A stretch of DNA of 64,000 nucleotides from Platanthera guangdongensis (GCA_039583875.1 CM077166.1:87170564-87234563); one strand, 5' to 3'. Positions 1-13,049 are shown, counted from the first letter of the stretch. Numbers and translations are program-made. Notes: generated from the letters alone by a model not told the origin.

Positions 1-35
1 CCATTCACGGGTGAGCCTACAACATATATCCCTCC

Positions 36-204
36 AACCCATCGCGGGTGAGAACGCACAATAGTGCCTTTATTCAAAATCCCTCAAACCCATCACGGGC
101 GAGAACGCACAATAGTGTCTTTATTCAAAATCCCTCAAACCCATCACGGGCGAGAACGCACAATAGTGTCTTTATTCAAAATCCCTGAAACCCATCATGG
201 GCGA
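36..204. repeat. 51-bp tandem repeat inside the G1 LTR (left copy)
   Basis: The start of AGAACGCACAATAGTG recurs at 51, 102, 153 and, degenerated, at 204, an exact 51-bp period. The unit holds ATCACGGGCGAGAAC. Because 51 is a multiple of 3, it reads as a 17-residue peptide repeat, which I take as accidental. The matching array in the other LTR is at 9676-9850. Confidence 0.9.
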
Positions 205-2934
205 GAATGAACCATAATGTGTTAACCTATTAGACTGCTCTTGTCTACGGGTTACTATACTTAGTTATTTAAGATTAATCCCAGGACTGCACAGGGTATA
301 CCCGATGAAGGGCTCTCGGGGGCACTAGGAACTACGATAGGATTATGCCCAAAGCTCCCTTTCTCAAGGATATTTACTTTAGTTGATGACTACCCATAAT
401 TCACCCCCAGCTCTCGTTATTAATCTTGTGTGGTCCTAATGACTTAAGATGTTCTCAGAAGGGCGATGGTCTTACGCCGGCCTCCCCTCCAGTTGCTATC
501 CAAGGGCTTGCACTTTACTCTCATCACTAAGACAACTCTACCCACCAGGGTCATATTCCAATTGTAAACTCTAGCTCATCCGTTGATTTATCCCCCGGTG
601 GTCCTTATAGCATGACCTACTTACATTATGCGCAACCCATGACCTAATACCACCCCGAAATAGAACTTCCAATTCCTTGGGCCACCTGCCCCTAACTATT
701 TATCCTAGGATGGTATGGACTAATGAAGTGAGCATATTGATTTTCATAATTTTCTTAAGTCATTTAGGCCTCTAATTAAATCATTTAATTAATTTCCCCT
801 AGGTCATTTAATACATGAAGTACTACAATTTTAATCCAATGACCTATGTAATTTTTCCTGAGTTGCATCTTGGTAAAATATTTTTGTATACCAAAATTCA
901 TAATTTTCCTTTGACTAATTCTATTTATTCCTTAATTAGTACAAAACTCACATAATAGCCATTTTCCAAAGGAAGTATAGGGAGTTCATTACTAAAACTT
1001 CTGAGCAAATTACAGCATACATATATTGGTAAAATAATGCTAAGGGCAGAATTTCATGAACTTCCATGGTACAAGGACTACAAAATTTCATTTCTAATTA
1101 TATTACCAAAGGCCACTATGAGGTTTTAATAATTACTTATTCATCCAAAAATTCTGAGAAAATTATACAAGGTTATTCATACTCAGATATATCACCAAGA
1201 AATTTTCAAAAATTTCCTACTGAGTATTTGAATCAGTTTTCTAATAAGTCAAATGAGGGTAAAAAGGTAATTTCCACATAACTCCTATCAAAGTTCTTCA
1301 AACAGAGATATAAAAATTTTCAGGAGTTAAACCCATCATTATATTGACCTTGACAAAATTTGGGAATTTTATCTCAATGATGAGCCTCTTTTTACATTTA
1401 TTTTTCAAAAGTCCTATTATTTCAAAAATTCCAAATAATGGGATTTTTGCTTCCAAAAATCCCATTATTACAATGTGGGGTATAATTCACCCTAATGAGC
1501 CTCTGAAAGAATTACCATGATTTTTGGATCTTCCAATAGGCCTAATACACAATATTTCAAAATTTGCTATTTGCACACGAAGCCTATGTATAACCAACAC
1601 ATGCAAGTGAGTTTACTTAACATGCACTGGTCTAAATGTTCTGAAATTGATACCATGCACATGTATAGCCACCAAGGACATGCCACCAAAATTTGGGGCC
1701 ATTTGGAATCATATTACTCCAATTATTTCATTTATTTACTTTTGTGTATTATGAATAAACCTATAGAAAAAGTTTCACAAAAAATTCTCAATTCTTGGTA
1801 GGGTCTAGATATGCCATAATCATGCATGCACCCAAAATTTGGGGTCATTTGGATTAATGGTTTGACTTGGGCATCAATTTGAAATTCTTCCCTAGTCAAG
1901 GACCAGTACTAGCAAAACAGCCCTACAGGACAGTACAATGCACCAACTTATAAGATTAAGGTGGCAAATTAATGTTAAGAATAAGGGCTACAACTTTCAT
2001 TTTAATCACTAGATCTAAACATGCTTTTAAGGGGCCTAAAATAGACATGCAATATCACTGTATAAGTGTGACATGTATTCATATATTCCATACTTTTATT
2101 TTTATTTAATTTAAAATCGATTGCACGAATCTTAACACATAATGGACGGGATCCGGTCGTCATCCCCAATCAGCTAATGACCCAGATTGGTTTCCGCTGG
2201 GCCGACTTGCCTGGCTATTTCCGGCAAGCTGAGCCACCACCCCCGGCGGCGGATGTCGCCACCACCTTCACTGAGGTGGTGGCTAGCGATTCCCTACGAT
2301 GAGGCCGCCGGAGTTGGCTCCTCCGGCGAACCCGAGCAAGAAGAAAAGCTCGGAAAAATCTCCATTTCCTCACATGGTATCGGGCTCAATTGAGCCCGGT
2401 GTCTTTCCTAGAGGATCTAGAAAGGTAGCACGGGTAGAGAGGCGGAGAAACGGACCTGAATCAGGCCTTAGCGGCGAGTGTGGCGGCGGTTGGCCATGGT
2501 TGAGCTGCTCCGGCGATCTCCTGCTCAAAACCTTGATTCTTCACCAAAATCTCTGTTCCAGGACTCGTTCTCCATTCGATTCCACTCACTGAAGCTGATG
2601 ATGTTGTCGGTTTGAGTTGTGGAGGACTGTATGTGGAGATAACTCCAAGGTGAGCTTGGTTTGGGCTTTGGTTGTATCACCAATGGTGCCAAGTGGACAC
2701 CATGCTGCCAATTCCTGCTAGAATTTACTGAGGAGGTCGGCCAGCACCTTTTTGGGCAGAAGAAGCCAAGGCCAAGTGGCCTCCTCCTCTTTTAGGTGAA
2801 TTCCCCAAAATGCCCCTTTGCATGTGACCACACTCTAAAACCAGAGGGGTAGGGGTGGTCTTTGACACCATGGGATGATAATGGGCCATGTTGGGTGGGC
2901 TTTGCCTATTGGGAATGGGCTTAGCCCTCATTTT

Positions 2935-3270
2935 CCTCTTTAGGTCAATTATGTTAACAAAGTTGACTTTTTAGGTTGACTTGGTCAACATGGCTAGTGG
3001 GCTGACCCCACTTGAGGTTCATGGATCCTATGACACCACCTAACTTGGGTTGCGCCATGGTGATGCTCTACTTGGGCTAAGTGGGCCTATAGGTATAGGT
3101 TTGACCAACTTAGGGCTAAGGTTGACTTTAGTCAACTATGGTCAAAGGGTTGACCTAGTGACATGCCCTAGGGTCCACTTAGAATATTTTAGGGTTAGGG
3201 CATTGTGGTGGGGGTCATGGTGTGGCTAGGGTCCATATTTAGGCTAGTTTGACCTAATTTGACTTTGGCC
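2935..3270 (-). promoter_or_regulatory. Cluster of TTGAC/GTCAA motifs in U3 of the G1 3' LTR
   Basis: TTGAC or its complement GTCAA occurs about ten times here, some as facing pairs such as GGTTGACTTGGTCAAC. On the minus strand the cluster lies about 120-450 bp after the LTR start, that is in U3, where enhancers sit. TTGAC is the core of the W-box bound by WRKY factors. Function is inferred from motif density only. Confidence 0.5.
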
Positions 3271-3489
3271 CCTTAGTGGGCCCCATATGGCTACAACCCA
3301 CTACCTAGGGTCAAACCTAGCTAATTTCCCTAACACCCACCCCATGCCCAACCCAATCAAAGTTAAGGGGTCTAGAACATGGGATGTTACAAATCCTATA
3401 AAAAAAATAATTTCATCCCCGAAATTTAAGTTCGGGTCTACGGGGTTTTACTTACAAGAGTTATAAAAAATTTAAACGCATAAACTAAA

Positions 3490-5090
3490 GTATACCTGAA
3501 GTGAACAGCTCATGGTGTTGCTCCATCATTAGATCCCTCGATTCCCAGGAGTGCTCCTCCCGTCCATGATTGGACCACAATACCTTCACGAGAGGGAGCT
3601 TCCTCTTACGCAGCACTCGGACATCTATATCATCAATCCGGATCGGCTACAATCTAACGGATCTGTTTGGCACTATCGGACCGGCTGTAGTAGTAATGTG
3701 CTGCTCCGGCCATAGGAGAGCTCTTCGCAAGGAAGAGACAGGGAAGACGTTGTGTATGGTACCCAACTCCGGTGGCAGCTACAGTCGGTAATTTAAGGGG
3801 CCGATCCGCTCCAGGATCAAGTATGGACCCATGTATCGAGGACTGAGCTTCTTATGCCTCCTCACCCGAGAGACACCGTGTACCGGACGTATCTTCAAGA
3901 AGACACTGTCTCCAACCTGGAACTCCACCTTCCGGTGTCGAGCATCATAATACTTTGTCTGTCTACTCTGGGCCTCTAGCAGCCGATCCCTGATCAAATG
4001 AACCTAAGCCTCCATATCCTTCACATAGTCAGAGCCAAGAGCCTTGGTATCCACATCCTGAACCCAATATAGCAGTGTCCGGCACTTCATCCTGTAAAGT
4101 GCCTCATATGGATCCATACTGATGCTAGCCTGGTGGCTGTTATTGTAAGAGAACTCGATCAATGGTAGCAGCCTCTCCTAAGGCTTCCCCGTATCCAGTA
4201 TGCATAGGCGGAGTAGATCCTCCATGGTCCGGATGGTCCGCTCAGTCTGTCCGTCGGACTGCGGGTGGAAGGGGGTACTAAAAGTAAGCTGAGAGCCCAA
4301 GTAAGCATGCACAACCCTCCACTCCCTCGAAGTGAACCAACCATCACGGTCCGAAACAATCGTCCTGGGGATGCCATGGTATCTGACGAACTGCTCCACG
4401 AACAATCTCACCAAAACTTTCCTGATTGGAATAAATCGCGCTACCTTGGTCAGCCTGTCGACTATGACCCATGTGGAATCATGCCCAGAGTGGGAGCGAG
4501 GCAGTCCGTGCACAAAATCCATAGCAATGTCCTCGAACTTCCACTCTGGGACGGGCAGTGGCTGTAATAAACCTCCTGGGATTTTGCATTCCACCTTTAC
4601 GCGCTGGTACGTCTCGCAATGTGTCACAAAGTGGGTGATCTCCCTCTTCATCCCAGCCAATACATAGTCTTCTGTAAATCTGCCCACATCTTTGTGATGT
4701 CGGGATGCACTGAATATCTAGAGCAATGTGCCTCTCTAAGTATATCATCCCGGATACCGTCCCCTGCTGGTATATAAACACGTCCACGGAATCGAAGGAG
4801 GTCATACTGCAGCATGTAATCCTCAACCTTGCCCCTTTCCAGGGCACTGAAAATCGGCTCCAATGCAGCATCCAGCCTCCAATGTGCCATAATGCGCCCC
4901 CGAATATCATCATCTCTGATCAATGAGCTCAGGTACTATCGATATCCTACTGGTTCGGCCTCAGAAACCATAATAATATGCATGTCTTCCATCATCTGTA
5001 TCAGCTCCATAGCCATCACTCTGGGCTCCGATCCAGAGGTGCCGGCCCTCCTGCTCAATGCATCTGCTACTGTGTTTGCCTTCCCCGGGT
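3490..5090 (-). pseudogene. G1 integrase and chromodomain (decayed)
   Basis: Minus-strand translation gives a retroviral-type integrase. The core at 4178-4687 keeps the three acidic positions: D in AMDFVHGLP, D in VSDRDGWF and E in DGQTERTIR. The zinc-binding part just before it has CETY where CxxC is expected, so one cysteine is lost. Beyond a TAG at 4178 the frame continues with the C-terminal module (VGDSVFLKIRP, near 3900) and then a chromodomain-like tail near 3510-3590 (LPLVKVLW, then HSWES). In this clade the tail is thought to guide insertion into particular chromatin. At least three stops interrupt the segment, so it cannot give an intact enzyme. Confidence 0.85.
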
Positions 5091-6390
5091 GGTAGTGAAT
5101 CCGGTAATCATAGTCACAGAGAAATTCTAGCCATCTCCTCTATCGCAGGTTCAAGTCCTTCTACGTATCGATGTACTTGAGATTCTTGTGGTCTGAGAAA
5201 ATATCATAATGAACCCTATATAGATAACGCCGCCATATCTTTAGCACAAATACAACAACCCCGAGCTCCAAATCATGTACCGGATAGTTATGCTTGTGCT
5301 TCTTCAACTATCTCGAAGCATAAGCAATTACATGTCCGTGATGCATCAGTACAGCACCCATCCCTTCGTATACGGCATCCGGGTAAATCTGAAATCCCTC
5401 ACTCCCAGATGGGAGTGTAAGGATAGGGGATGAGGTGAGTCAGTCCTCCCAATCCTGAAAGGCTGTCTCGCACTGCTCTGTCCGGGCAAACTCTACATCC
5501 TTCCTCGTCAAGGACGTGAGGGGGAGTGCTATCCTCGAGAACCCCTCCACGAACTTACAATAATAACCTGCTAATCCCAAGAAGCTGTGAATGTCTGACG
5601 CTGTCTTCGGTCGTGGCCAATCTCTCACTGTCTCTATCTTGGCTGGATCCATCGTCAATCCAGCTCCACTGATCGTATGACCCAAGAAGGACACCTCCTG
5701 TAGCCAGAACTGGCACTTAGAGAACTTTGCATACATCTGGGACTCCCTCAGCCTCTACAAAACCTGTGTCAAATGCTCCGTGTGCTCCTCTTGAGTCCAG
5801 GAATAGATCAGAATATCGTCTATGAATACAATGATGAAGCGGTCCAAGATGGGATCAAATACACGGTTCATTAGACTCATGAATACGGCAGGGGCATTCG
5901 TGAGCTCAAAAAGCATCACCGTGAACTCGTATAACCCGTATCGTGAGATGAAAGCCGTCTTCGGGATATGTTCCTCTCGGATGCGCAGCTGATAGTAACC
6001 GGATCTCAAATCCAGCTTAGAGAACTAGAAGGCCCCCTGAAGCTGATCAAATAACTCGTCTATCCGAGGCAGTGGATAGGTAATCCAGACCGTCATCCGG
6101 TTCAACTCCCTGTAATCTATGCACAACCACAATGATCCGTCTTTCTTCTTCACAAAAAGAACTGGTGCTCCCCACGGTGACGAGCTCGGTCGCACAAATC
6201 CTTACTCCACAAGATCCTGATGCTGAATCCTAAATTCTGCCAACTCTCTGGGAGCCATCCTGTAAGGTGCTCGGGACACTGGTCTCGCCCCCGGCACTAA
6301 CTGAATCCTGAAATCCAAGTCTCGAGCTGGTGGTAGTCCGGGAAATTTATCCGGGAATACATCAAAGAAATCCCGAACCACCGGGATATC
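5091..6390 (-). pseudogene. G1 reverse transcriptase and RNase H (decayed)
   Basis: Read on the minus strand from the right: the RT N-terminus (PYRMAPREL, about 6250), fingers ([17 protein letters not shown], about 6110-6160), palm with the catalytic motif FIDD (near 5810) and the thumb/connection region (FLGLAGYY, near 5570). RNase H follows at about 5090-5440, with SDHKNLKY and YHPGKANTVADALSR. FIDD instead of YVDD is a usual Ty3/gypsy variant. Stops at about 6200, 6028 and 5755 break it. The 5755 TAG stands at a position normally occupied by glutamine. Confidence 0.87.
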
Positions 6391-6880
6391 AGCTATAGAA
6401 CTCTCTGCTGCCACCATCTCGAAGCAGATAAGGTACACCTCTTCCCCCTGCTTATAGGCCTTGACAGCCTGTACAGAAGATAATTAAAGATGGGGGATAG
6501 GTCGGATACCTTCAATAGTGATGTAGGAGTCTCCATGCCTGAATGTGATCCTCTTAGAGGGGTAGTCAATCTGGGCATAGTTCCAATGAAACCAGGCATG
6601 CCCAAAATCAAATCAAAGTCCGGCAATCTCAAGACCTCCGCCGGAGCTTCGAATGCCTTGCCTCCTATCTCGGCCTCCATGTTGCACTTATCTGTGGTTC
6701 GTAGCCGAGCCATCAGGAAGACGCACCCTAATCTCTATGCCAGGAAATCTCTCCATGCCCTCTAGTCCTTCAATAAAAGTGTCTAACACGAATGAGTGCG
6801 AAGCACCCGTGTCGAAGAGGGTATGTACGAGCTTGCCGCTGATCATAACTATGCCTGAGATTTATTTGAGTTAAAACGGA
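6391..6880 (-). pseudogene. G1 aspartic protease and linker to RT (decayed)
   Basis: The minus strand shows the retropepsin active site as DTGASHSFVL near 6790-6815, following LVHTLF. The family protease cleaves the Gag-Pol polyprotein. The linker into RT (IPVVRDFFDVFPDKFPGLPP, about 6330-6390) is typical of gypsy elements, where the N-terminal edge of RT begins with a motif of this kind. Stops and a frame change between the two parts make the region inactive. Confidence 0.8.
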
Positions 6881-6929
6881 TATTATTTCTATGATTTTCA
6901 AGGCACTACTAAAGTTGAAATTTCTAAAT

Positions 6930-8095
6930 TAAAACAATTTAAGTACCTGTAATCACTTCTTCGGGGTTCCTTTGCTCCGTGAGGTCCAAAGCGTACATCT
7001 GCTCCTAGTTACGTCCTCGGCCGTGATATCCCCGGCCTCGGCCACGACCTCGTCCTCGGACTCGGCCTCGACCCTGCTGTACTGGAGGGGCTACTAGAGG
7101 AGGAGGAGGAGGTGGTGGATGGAACTGATGCGGATACTCCGATCTAATGTGCCCGGGCTGGTGGCATCCATAACACACTTCTGGTCGGTGGCCATGGTCA
7201 TCCTACCTCCTCGGAACATGCACCTGTAGAGGTGGGGGAGCTAATGCTGGAGGAGGCCCTTGCTCCTCCCTGAAGTTGGGACGACGACATCCCCCACCCC
7301 TCTTATATCAAATGGTCCTTCCTCTCTGAGAGCTCTTGTTGCTCTCTCCTGGTGTCGACCCATCGTATGGTCTCTTCCCTCTACCTTGCACCATCAGCTG
7401 GTCGGCCTCCAGCTTCTTTGCCATCTTGATGATCTGGGCTGATGTGCCGTGATAAATGAACAATAGGGCCTGGCTCAAGTCGTCTCTGAGGCCTCAGTTG
7501 AATCTCTTGGCATACCTCCTATCGTTTGTATCCTGTATCCATGCGAACCTGGCAAGGTGGGAAAACTCCCTCTAGTATTCAATCACCGATCTGCTCCCTT
7601 GCCTGATGTTCTGAAACCTCTCCTCCAGTGTATCTCTATCTGTGTTGGATACGAAGTGATCCAAAAATACTTCGTCGAACTACTCCCAAAATATGTCCGA
7701 CAGCTCCCAATCAGCATAAGTGGACTCTCGCACAAACTTCCACCATCTCTTTGCATGAGCTTCTAATGCAGAGGTGGCTAGAGGAACTGCTTGGCCGATC
7801 GGGCAGTTGATGCCTGCCAATATCTCATGTATGACCTCCAGCCATTCCTCCGTCTTCACAGCATCCTCTGTCCCACGGTACATCGGTGGGGACAGGCTCT
7901 TGAAGGCACTCAACCAGCTTGACATCGGATTTGGCTGCGGAGTCGGGACCTACTGGGCTTTAAAGGCTTCTAGGATAGCCGTCAAAGTTTGCCCCATCTC
8001 GGTCTGTAGAAATGGAGTGGCAGCTTGAGGGGGAGGAACCACATTTTGCGGCTTAGCGACCTGTAGAGGTTGCATAAAGGTAAGGTTAAAATAGA
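6930..8095 (-). pseudogene. G1 gag (decayed)
   Basis: The capsid-like part is read at 7680-7925 (residues PPMYRGTEDAVKTEEWL), a retrotransposon gag domain. A proline- and arginine-rich segment follows (7000-7110), interrupting the spacer around the zinc knuckle. The knuckle, near 7150-7185, reads CYGCHQPGHIRSEY: the last cysteine of CX2CX4HX4C has become tyrosine. The likely N-terminus lies near 8090, just inside the primer site, but I could not fix a start codon. Gag would form the particle that packages the RNA. Confidence 0.75.
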
Positions 8096-8250
8096 ACTAG
8101 CCTAAATCATTGTATTTAATGGACTGTTTTATGTGATCTTTTACACAAGGGCACACCACTGCTTCCGCTGCATAGTTTGTCCGCAAACTAATGCTCGACC
8201 GGGGTGGTCCAGTGTTGTGGACTTCTTTTTCATATGATCGTTCGGTCAAG

Positions 8251-8258
8251 TGATACCA
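8251..8258 (-). other. Primer binding site of G1
   Basis: On the minus strand TGGTATCA follows the LTR end (TCTTACA) by 3 nt. It matches the first eight bases of the usual initiator-methionine tRNA primer site; beyond that the match is lost. Its place fixes the inner edge of the 5' LTR at 8262. Confidence 0.7.
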
Positions 8259-9675
8259 GTTTGTAAGACCCCTCCCCGTACCAAAGAGGCTCCCAGTCTT
8301 ATGCCCAGAACCGCCGTCTTATGGTGGCACTAACGCACGGGTTAGTCGACACTGCAACACGCTAATTCTGTCAGCTAGTACAATCATATAACCTGTAGGC
8401 CAATATGAGAAATAGAAGTAAAACATATCAGAGTACTATACAGCTAGTCCAAAGTCACAGTACAACTCATATATATATATGAATGAAATAGTACATAGTC
8501 CACAATGAGAATAAAAATATGAAAAGTAATAAGGGCTTATGCCCAGTACAACATATGAATAAACTCTCCTCTCAAAATATCAAAACGCGGAAGCAAATCT
8601 ATCATCCTCGAACTCATCACACCTGAGGTAGCGTTGTAGTAGTAGTAGGTGGTGGTGGTATCAACTCCTCACGCCCTATCACCTCGTCCTGGCGGTCGTG
8701 CTGGTGCTCCATCTACTCGAGCTCCAAAAAATAGTTTGGTCCCCGACCATTAGTCAAAAAGACTAAGTCGTTTTCTCAACAGCTCGCCCCGCAACTCCTA
8801 GGCACCGTGCGGGAGAACGAAGTGGAGGACTATCAAGGGGTAACAAAAGGAAAGCAGGTGACAAGGGAAACTAAGCTACCAAGTAAGAGTGAGAGCAGTA
8901 AATCTACACTAGCATTTATATGTATATAGCATAAAAGTTAAAGCATGTACAATACAAGTAAGTAAAAAACTGAAAGTAAGAGCAGAAAAGTAAAACTATG
9001 TTACCACTACACTACCATCATAAATGTACCTTAACTTAAAAAAATGCCCATACGAATTTATAAGTTAACGTTTCCCGGAAATTTAACTTATCATATAAAA
9101 GAACTCATACTAAATTATATGATAAGGATATATGAAGCGTATGACTTAATATGAATGAATGTTTATGATGCAATTTATGCAACATGCAAGTGCAACTCAC
9201 ACACAATGACTCTGTTATCATATACCTTTTGTTCCCACTTTTTGAGAGCTATCTTCACTCTCGGGTACCATCGTTGTGGCTACGACAGCAGTAGAGCGGG
9301 CATCTCCACTACTAGGCAGGTAAGCACACTACCAAACCTAGACCACCTCTCATACGCCTCTATACATGTCCAATGTGCACTCTAGAGTCTGCGTACGTAC
9401 TTTATTGACAACCGGCCAGTCTTGTTGGGTCGGTTGAGCGTTATCGGGGATTGTCCTCTAGACCGCAGTGTAAAAAAACCCACTGGCCCCTCAAACCCTC
9501 ACACCCGCCTGGTTCACCGTAATGCCATCGGTGTGACGATCGGCCAGTACCGCATGACCCGCCACTAAAATTTATGCACATGCAAGTATTTCATCTCGCG
9601 CCTCCAGCTCGCAGGACCAACCTATCCTGATTCCCTCAAACCCTTCACGGGTGAGCCTGCAACATATATCCCTCT

Positions 9676-9850
9676 AACCCATCGTGGGTGAGAACGCACA
9701 ATAGTGCCTTTATTCAAAATCCCTCAAACCCATCACGAGCGAGAACACGCAAAAGTGCCTTTATTCAAAATCCCTCAAACTCATCACGGGCAAGAACGCA
9801 CAATAGTGCCTTTATTCAAAATCCCTCAAACCCATCACGGGCGAGAATGA
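9676..9850. repeat. 51-bp tandem repeat inside the G1 LTR (right copy)
   Basis: AGAAC starts recur at 9691, 9742, 9793 and 9844, again exactly 51 bp apart. Copy number is the same as in the left LTR, so the array was present when G1 inserted. Confidence 0.9.
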
Positions 9851-12594
9851 ACCATAATATCTTAACCTATTAGACTACTCTTGTCTACGGGTTATTATAC
9901 ATAGTGATTTAAGGTTAATCTCAGGACAGCCCAAGGTATACCCGGTGAAGGGCTCTTGGGGGCACTAGGAACTACGATGGGATAACGCCCAAAGCTCCCT
10001 TTCTCAAGGATATTTACTTTAGTTGATTATTACCCATAATTCACCCCCAGCTCTCATTATTATTATTGAGTGGTCCTAATGACTTAAGATGTTCTCAGAA
10101 GGACGACGGTCTTCCGCCGGCCTCCGCTCCAGTTGCTATCCAAGGGCATGCACTTTACTCTCGTCACTAAGACAACTCTACCCACCAGGGTCATATTCCA
10201 ATTGTAAACTCTAGCTCATCCGTTGATCTATCCCCCGGTGGTCCTTATAGCATGACCTACTTACATTATGCGCAACCCATGACCTAATACCACCCCGAAA
10301 TAGAACTTCCAATTCCTTGGGCCACCTGCCCCTAACTATTTATCCTAGGATGGTATGGACTAATGAAGTGAGTATATTGTTTTTCATAATTTTCTTAAGT
10401 CATTTAAGTGTCTAATTAAATCATTTAATTAATTTCCCCTAGGTCATTTAATACATGAAGTACTACAAATTATAATCCAATGACCTATGAAATTTTTCTT
10501 GAGTTGCATCTTGGTAAAATATTGATGTTTACCAAAATTCATAATTTTCCTTTGAATAATTCTATTTATTCCTTAATTAGTACAAAACTCACATAATAGC
10601 CATTCTCCAAAGGAAGTATAAGGAGTTCATTACTAAAAAATCTGAGAACATTACAGTATACATATATTGGTAAAATAATGCTAAAGGCAGAATTTGATGA
10701 ACTTCCATGGTACAAGGACTACAAAATTTCATTTCTAATTATATTACCAAAATGCCACTATGAGGTTTTAAAAATTCCTGATTCATCCAAAAATGCTGAG
10801 AAAATTATACAATGTTATTCATACTCAGATATATCACCAAGAAATTTTCCAAAATTTGCTACTGAGTATTTGCAACAGTTTTCTAATTAAGTCAAATGAG
10901 GGTAAAAAAGTAATTTCCACACTACTCCTATCAAAATTCTTCAAACAGAGATATAAAACTTTTCAGGAGTTAAACCTATCATTATATTGACCTTGACAAA
11001 ATTTGGGGATTTTATCTCAATGATGAGCCTCTTTTTACATTTATTTTTCAAAAGTCCTATTATTTCAAAAATTCCAAATACTGGGATTTTTGCTTCCAAA
11101 AATCCCATTATTACAATGTGCGGTATAATTCACCCTAATGAGCCTCTGAAATCATTAACATGATTTTTGGATGTTACAAATAGGCCTAATACACAATATT
11201 TTAAAATTGGCTATTTGCACCCCAAGCCTATGTATAACCAACACATGCAAGTGAGTTTACCCAACATGCATTGGTCCAAATGTGCTGAAATTTATACCAT
11301 TCACATGTATAGCCACCAAGGACATTCCACTAAAATTTGGGGCCATTTGGAATCATATTACTCCAATTATTTCATTTATTTACTTTTGTGTATTACGAAT
11401 AAAACTATAGAAAATATTTCCACAAAAATTCTCAATTTTTGTCACGGGCTAGGTATGACCTAATCATGCACGCACCCAAAATTTGGGGTCATTTCCATTA
11501 ATGGTTTGGCTTGGGCATAAATTTGAAATTCTGCCCTAGTCAAGGACCAGTCCTAGCAAAACAGCCCTACAGGACAGTACAATGCACCAAATTATACGAT
11601 TAAGGTGGAAACTTAAATTTAAGAGGAAGGGATATAACTTTAATTTTAATCACCAGATCTAAGCATGCCTCTAAGGGCCTAAAATAAACCTACAATATCA
11701 CTGTATAAGTGTGACAAATATTCCATACTTTTATTTTTATTTAATTTAAAATCCATTGAACGAATCTTAACACATAATGGATGGGATCCGGTCGTCGACC
11801 CCAATCAGCCAATGTCCCAGATTGGTTTCCACTGCGCCGACTTGGCTGGCTATTTCCGGCCAGCTGAGTCACCACCAACGCTTGAGGATGTCGCCACCAC
11901 CTTCACTGAGGTGGTGGCTAGCGATTCCCGACGATGAGGCCGCCGGAGTTGGCTCCTCCGGCGAACCCGAGCAAGATGAAAAGCTCGGAAAAATCTCCAT
12001 TTCCTCACATGGTATCGGGCTCAATTAAGCCCAATATCTCTCCTAAAGAATCTAGAAAGCTAGCACGGGTAGAGAGGCGTGAAACGAACCTGAATCATGC
12101 CTTGGCGGCGAGTGCGGAGGCAGTTAGCCATGGTTGAGCTGCTCCAGCGATCTCCTGCTCAAAACCTTGATTCTTCACCAAAAGCTCTGCTCCAGGACTC
12201 ATTCTCCACTCGATTCCACTCACTGAAGTTGGTGGTGTGGTCGGTTTGAGCTGGGGAGGACTGTATGTGGATATAACGCCAAGGTGAGCTCGGTTTGGGC
12301 TTTGGTTGTATCACCAATGGTGCCAAGTGGCCACCATGCTGCAAATTCCTACTGGAATTTACTGAGGAGGTCGGCCAGCACCTTTTTGGGCAGAAGAAGC
12401 CAAGGCCAAGTGGCCTCCTCCTCTTAATCCCACCTTCTCTCTCCTCTTTTAGGTGAATTCCCAAAAATACCCATTTGCGTGTGACCACACTCTAAAAACA
12501 GAGGGGTAGGGTGGTCTTTGACACCTTGGGCTGATAATGGGTCATGTTGGGTGGGCTTTGCCTATTGGGAATGGGCTTCGCCCTCATTTTCTTC

Positions 12595-12925
12595 TTTAGG
12601 TCAATTATGTTGACTAAGTTGACTTTTTAGGTTGACTTGGTCAACATGGCTAGTGGGCTGACCCCACTTGAGGGTCATGGACCCTATGACACCACCCAAC
12701 TTGGGTTGGGCCATGGTGATGCTCTACCTGGGCTAAGTGGGCCTATAGGTATAGGTTTGACCAACTTAGGGCTAAGGTGACTTTGGTCAACTAGGGTCAA
12801 AGGATTGACCTAGTGACATGCCCTAGGGTCCACTTAGATTATTTTAGGGTTAGGGAAATGTGGTGGGGGTCATGGTGTGGCTAGAGTCCATATTTAGGCT
12901 AGTTTGGCCTAGTTTGACTTTGGCC
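12595..12925 (-). promoter_or_regulatory. Cluster of TTGAC/GTCAA motifs in U3 of the G1 5' LTR
   Basis: Same cluster as at 2935-3270, about ten W-box cores within 330 bp, 125-455 bp downstream of the LTR start on the minus strand. Being in the 5' LTR, this copy is the one placed to drive the element. Confidence 0.5.
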
Positions 12926-13049
12926 CATTAGTGGGCCCCATATGGCTACAACCCACTACCTAGGGTCAAACCTAGCTAATTTCCCTAACACCCACCCCAT
13001 GCCCAACCCAATCTAAGTTAAGGAGTCTAGAAGTAACATGGGATGTTAC

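Larger units (their letters stand above)
1..3391 (-). repeat. 3' LTR of G1, truncated by the window edge
   Basis: The whole stretch aligns with 9637-13049, with substitutions and small indels (for example an insertion near 12425 that is absent near 2790). On the minus strand it begins TGTAACATCCC at 3391. About 1.4 kb of the LTR is missing to the left. Short reading frames in it lie in LTR sequence and I do not regard them as genes. A clear purine tract is lacking next to 3391; the minus-strand sequence before it (3392-3425) is a T-rich, decayed version. Confidence 0.88.
1..13049 (-). mobile_element. G1: Tekay-like Ty3/gypsy chromovirus, left end outside window
   Basis: Two long direct repeats flank a gypsy-type coding region read on the minus strand in the order gag, protease, RT, RNase H, integrase, chromodomain. 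The right repeat starts TGTAAGACC and ends GATGTTACA on the plus strand; the left repeat ends in the same GATGTTACA and runs off the window. Gypsy gene order, the integrase C-terminal module and a chromodomain-like tail (residues KLPLVKVLW) point to the Tekay/Del group of chromoviruses. G1 lies inside C1, 55 bp from that element's LTR. The bases after its right end, ctttg (13050-13054), are the expected target duplication, but the partner is outside the window. Many stops and frameshifts make it non-coding now. Confidence 0.85.
8262..13049 (-). repeat. 5' LTR of G1, complete (about 4.79 kb)
   Basis: Bounded by TG at 8262 next to the primer site and CA at 13049 next to C1 DNA. The part 9637-13049 aligns with 1-3391. 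Long LTRs are usual in the Tekay/Del group. Contents: a 51-bp tandem array (9676-9850), AT-rich sequence (10380-11760), a GC-richer block (11770-12200) and the TTGAC cluster (12595-12925). I found no TATA box I would trust, and no gene. Confidence 0.85.

Noticed and set aside
9688..9873. 17-residue peptide repeat (SAFIQNPSNPSRART)
   Set aside because: It comes from a 51-bp tandem repeat in the LTR; the left LTR copy is not open over the same length.
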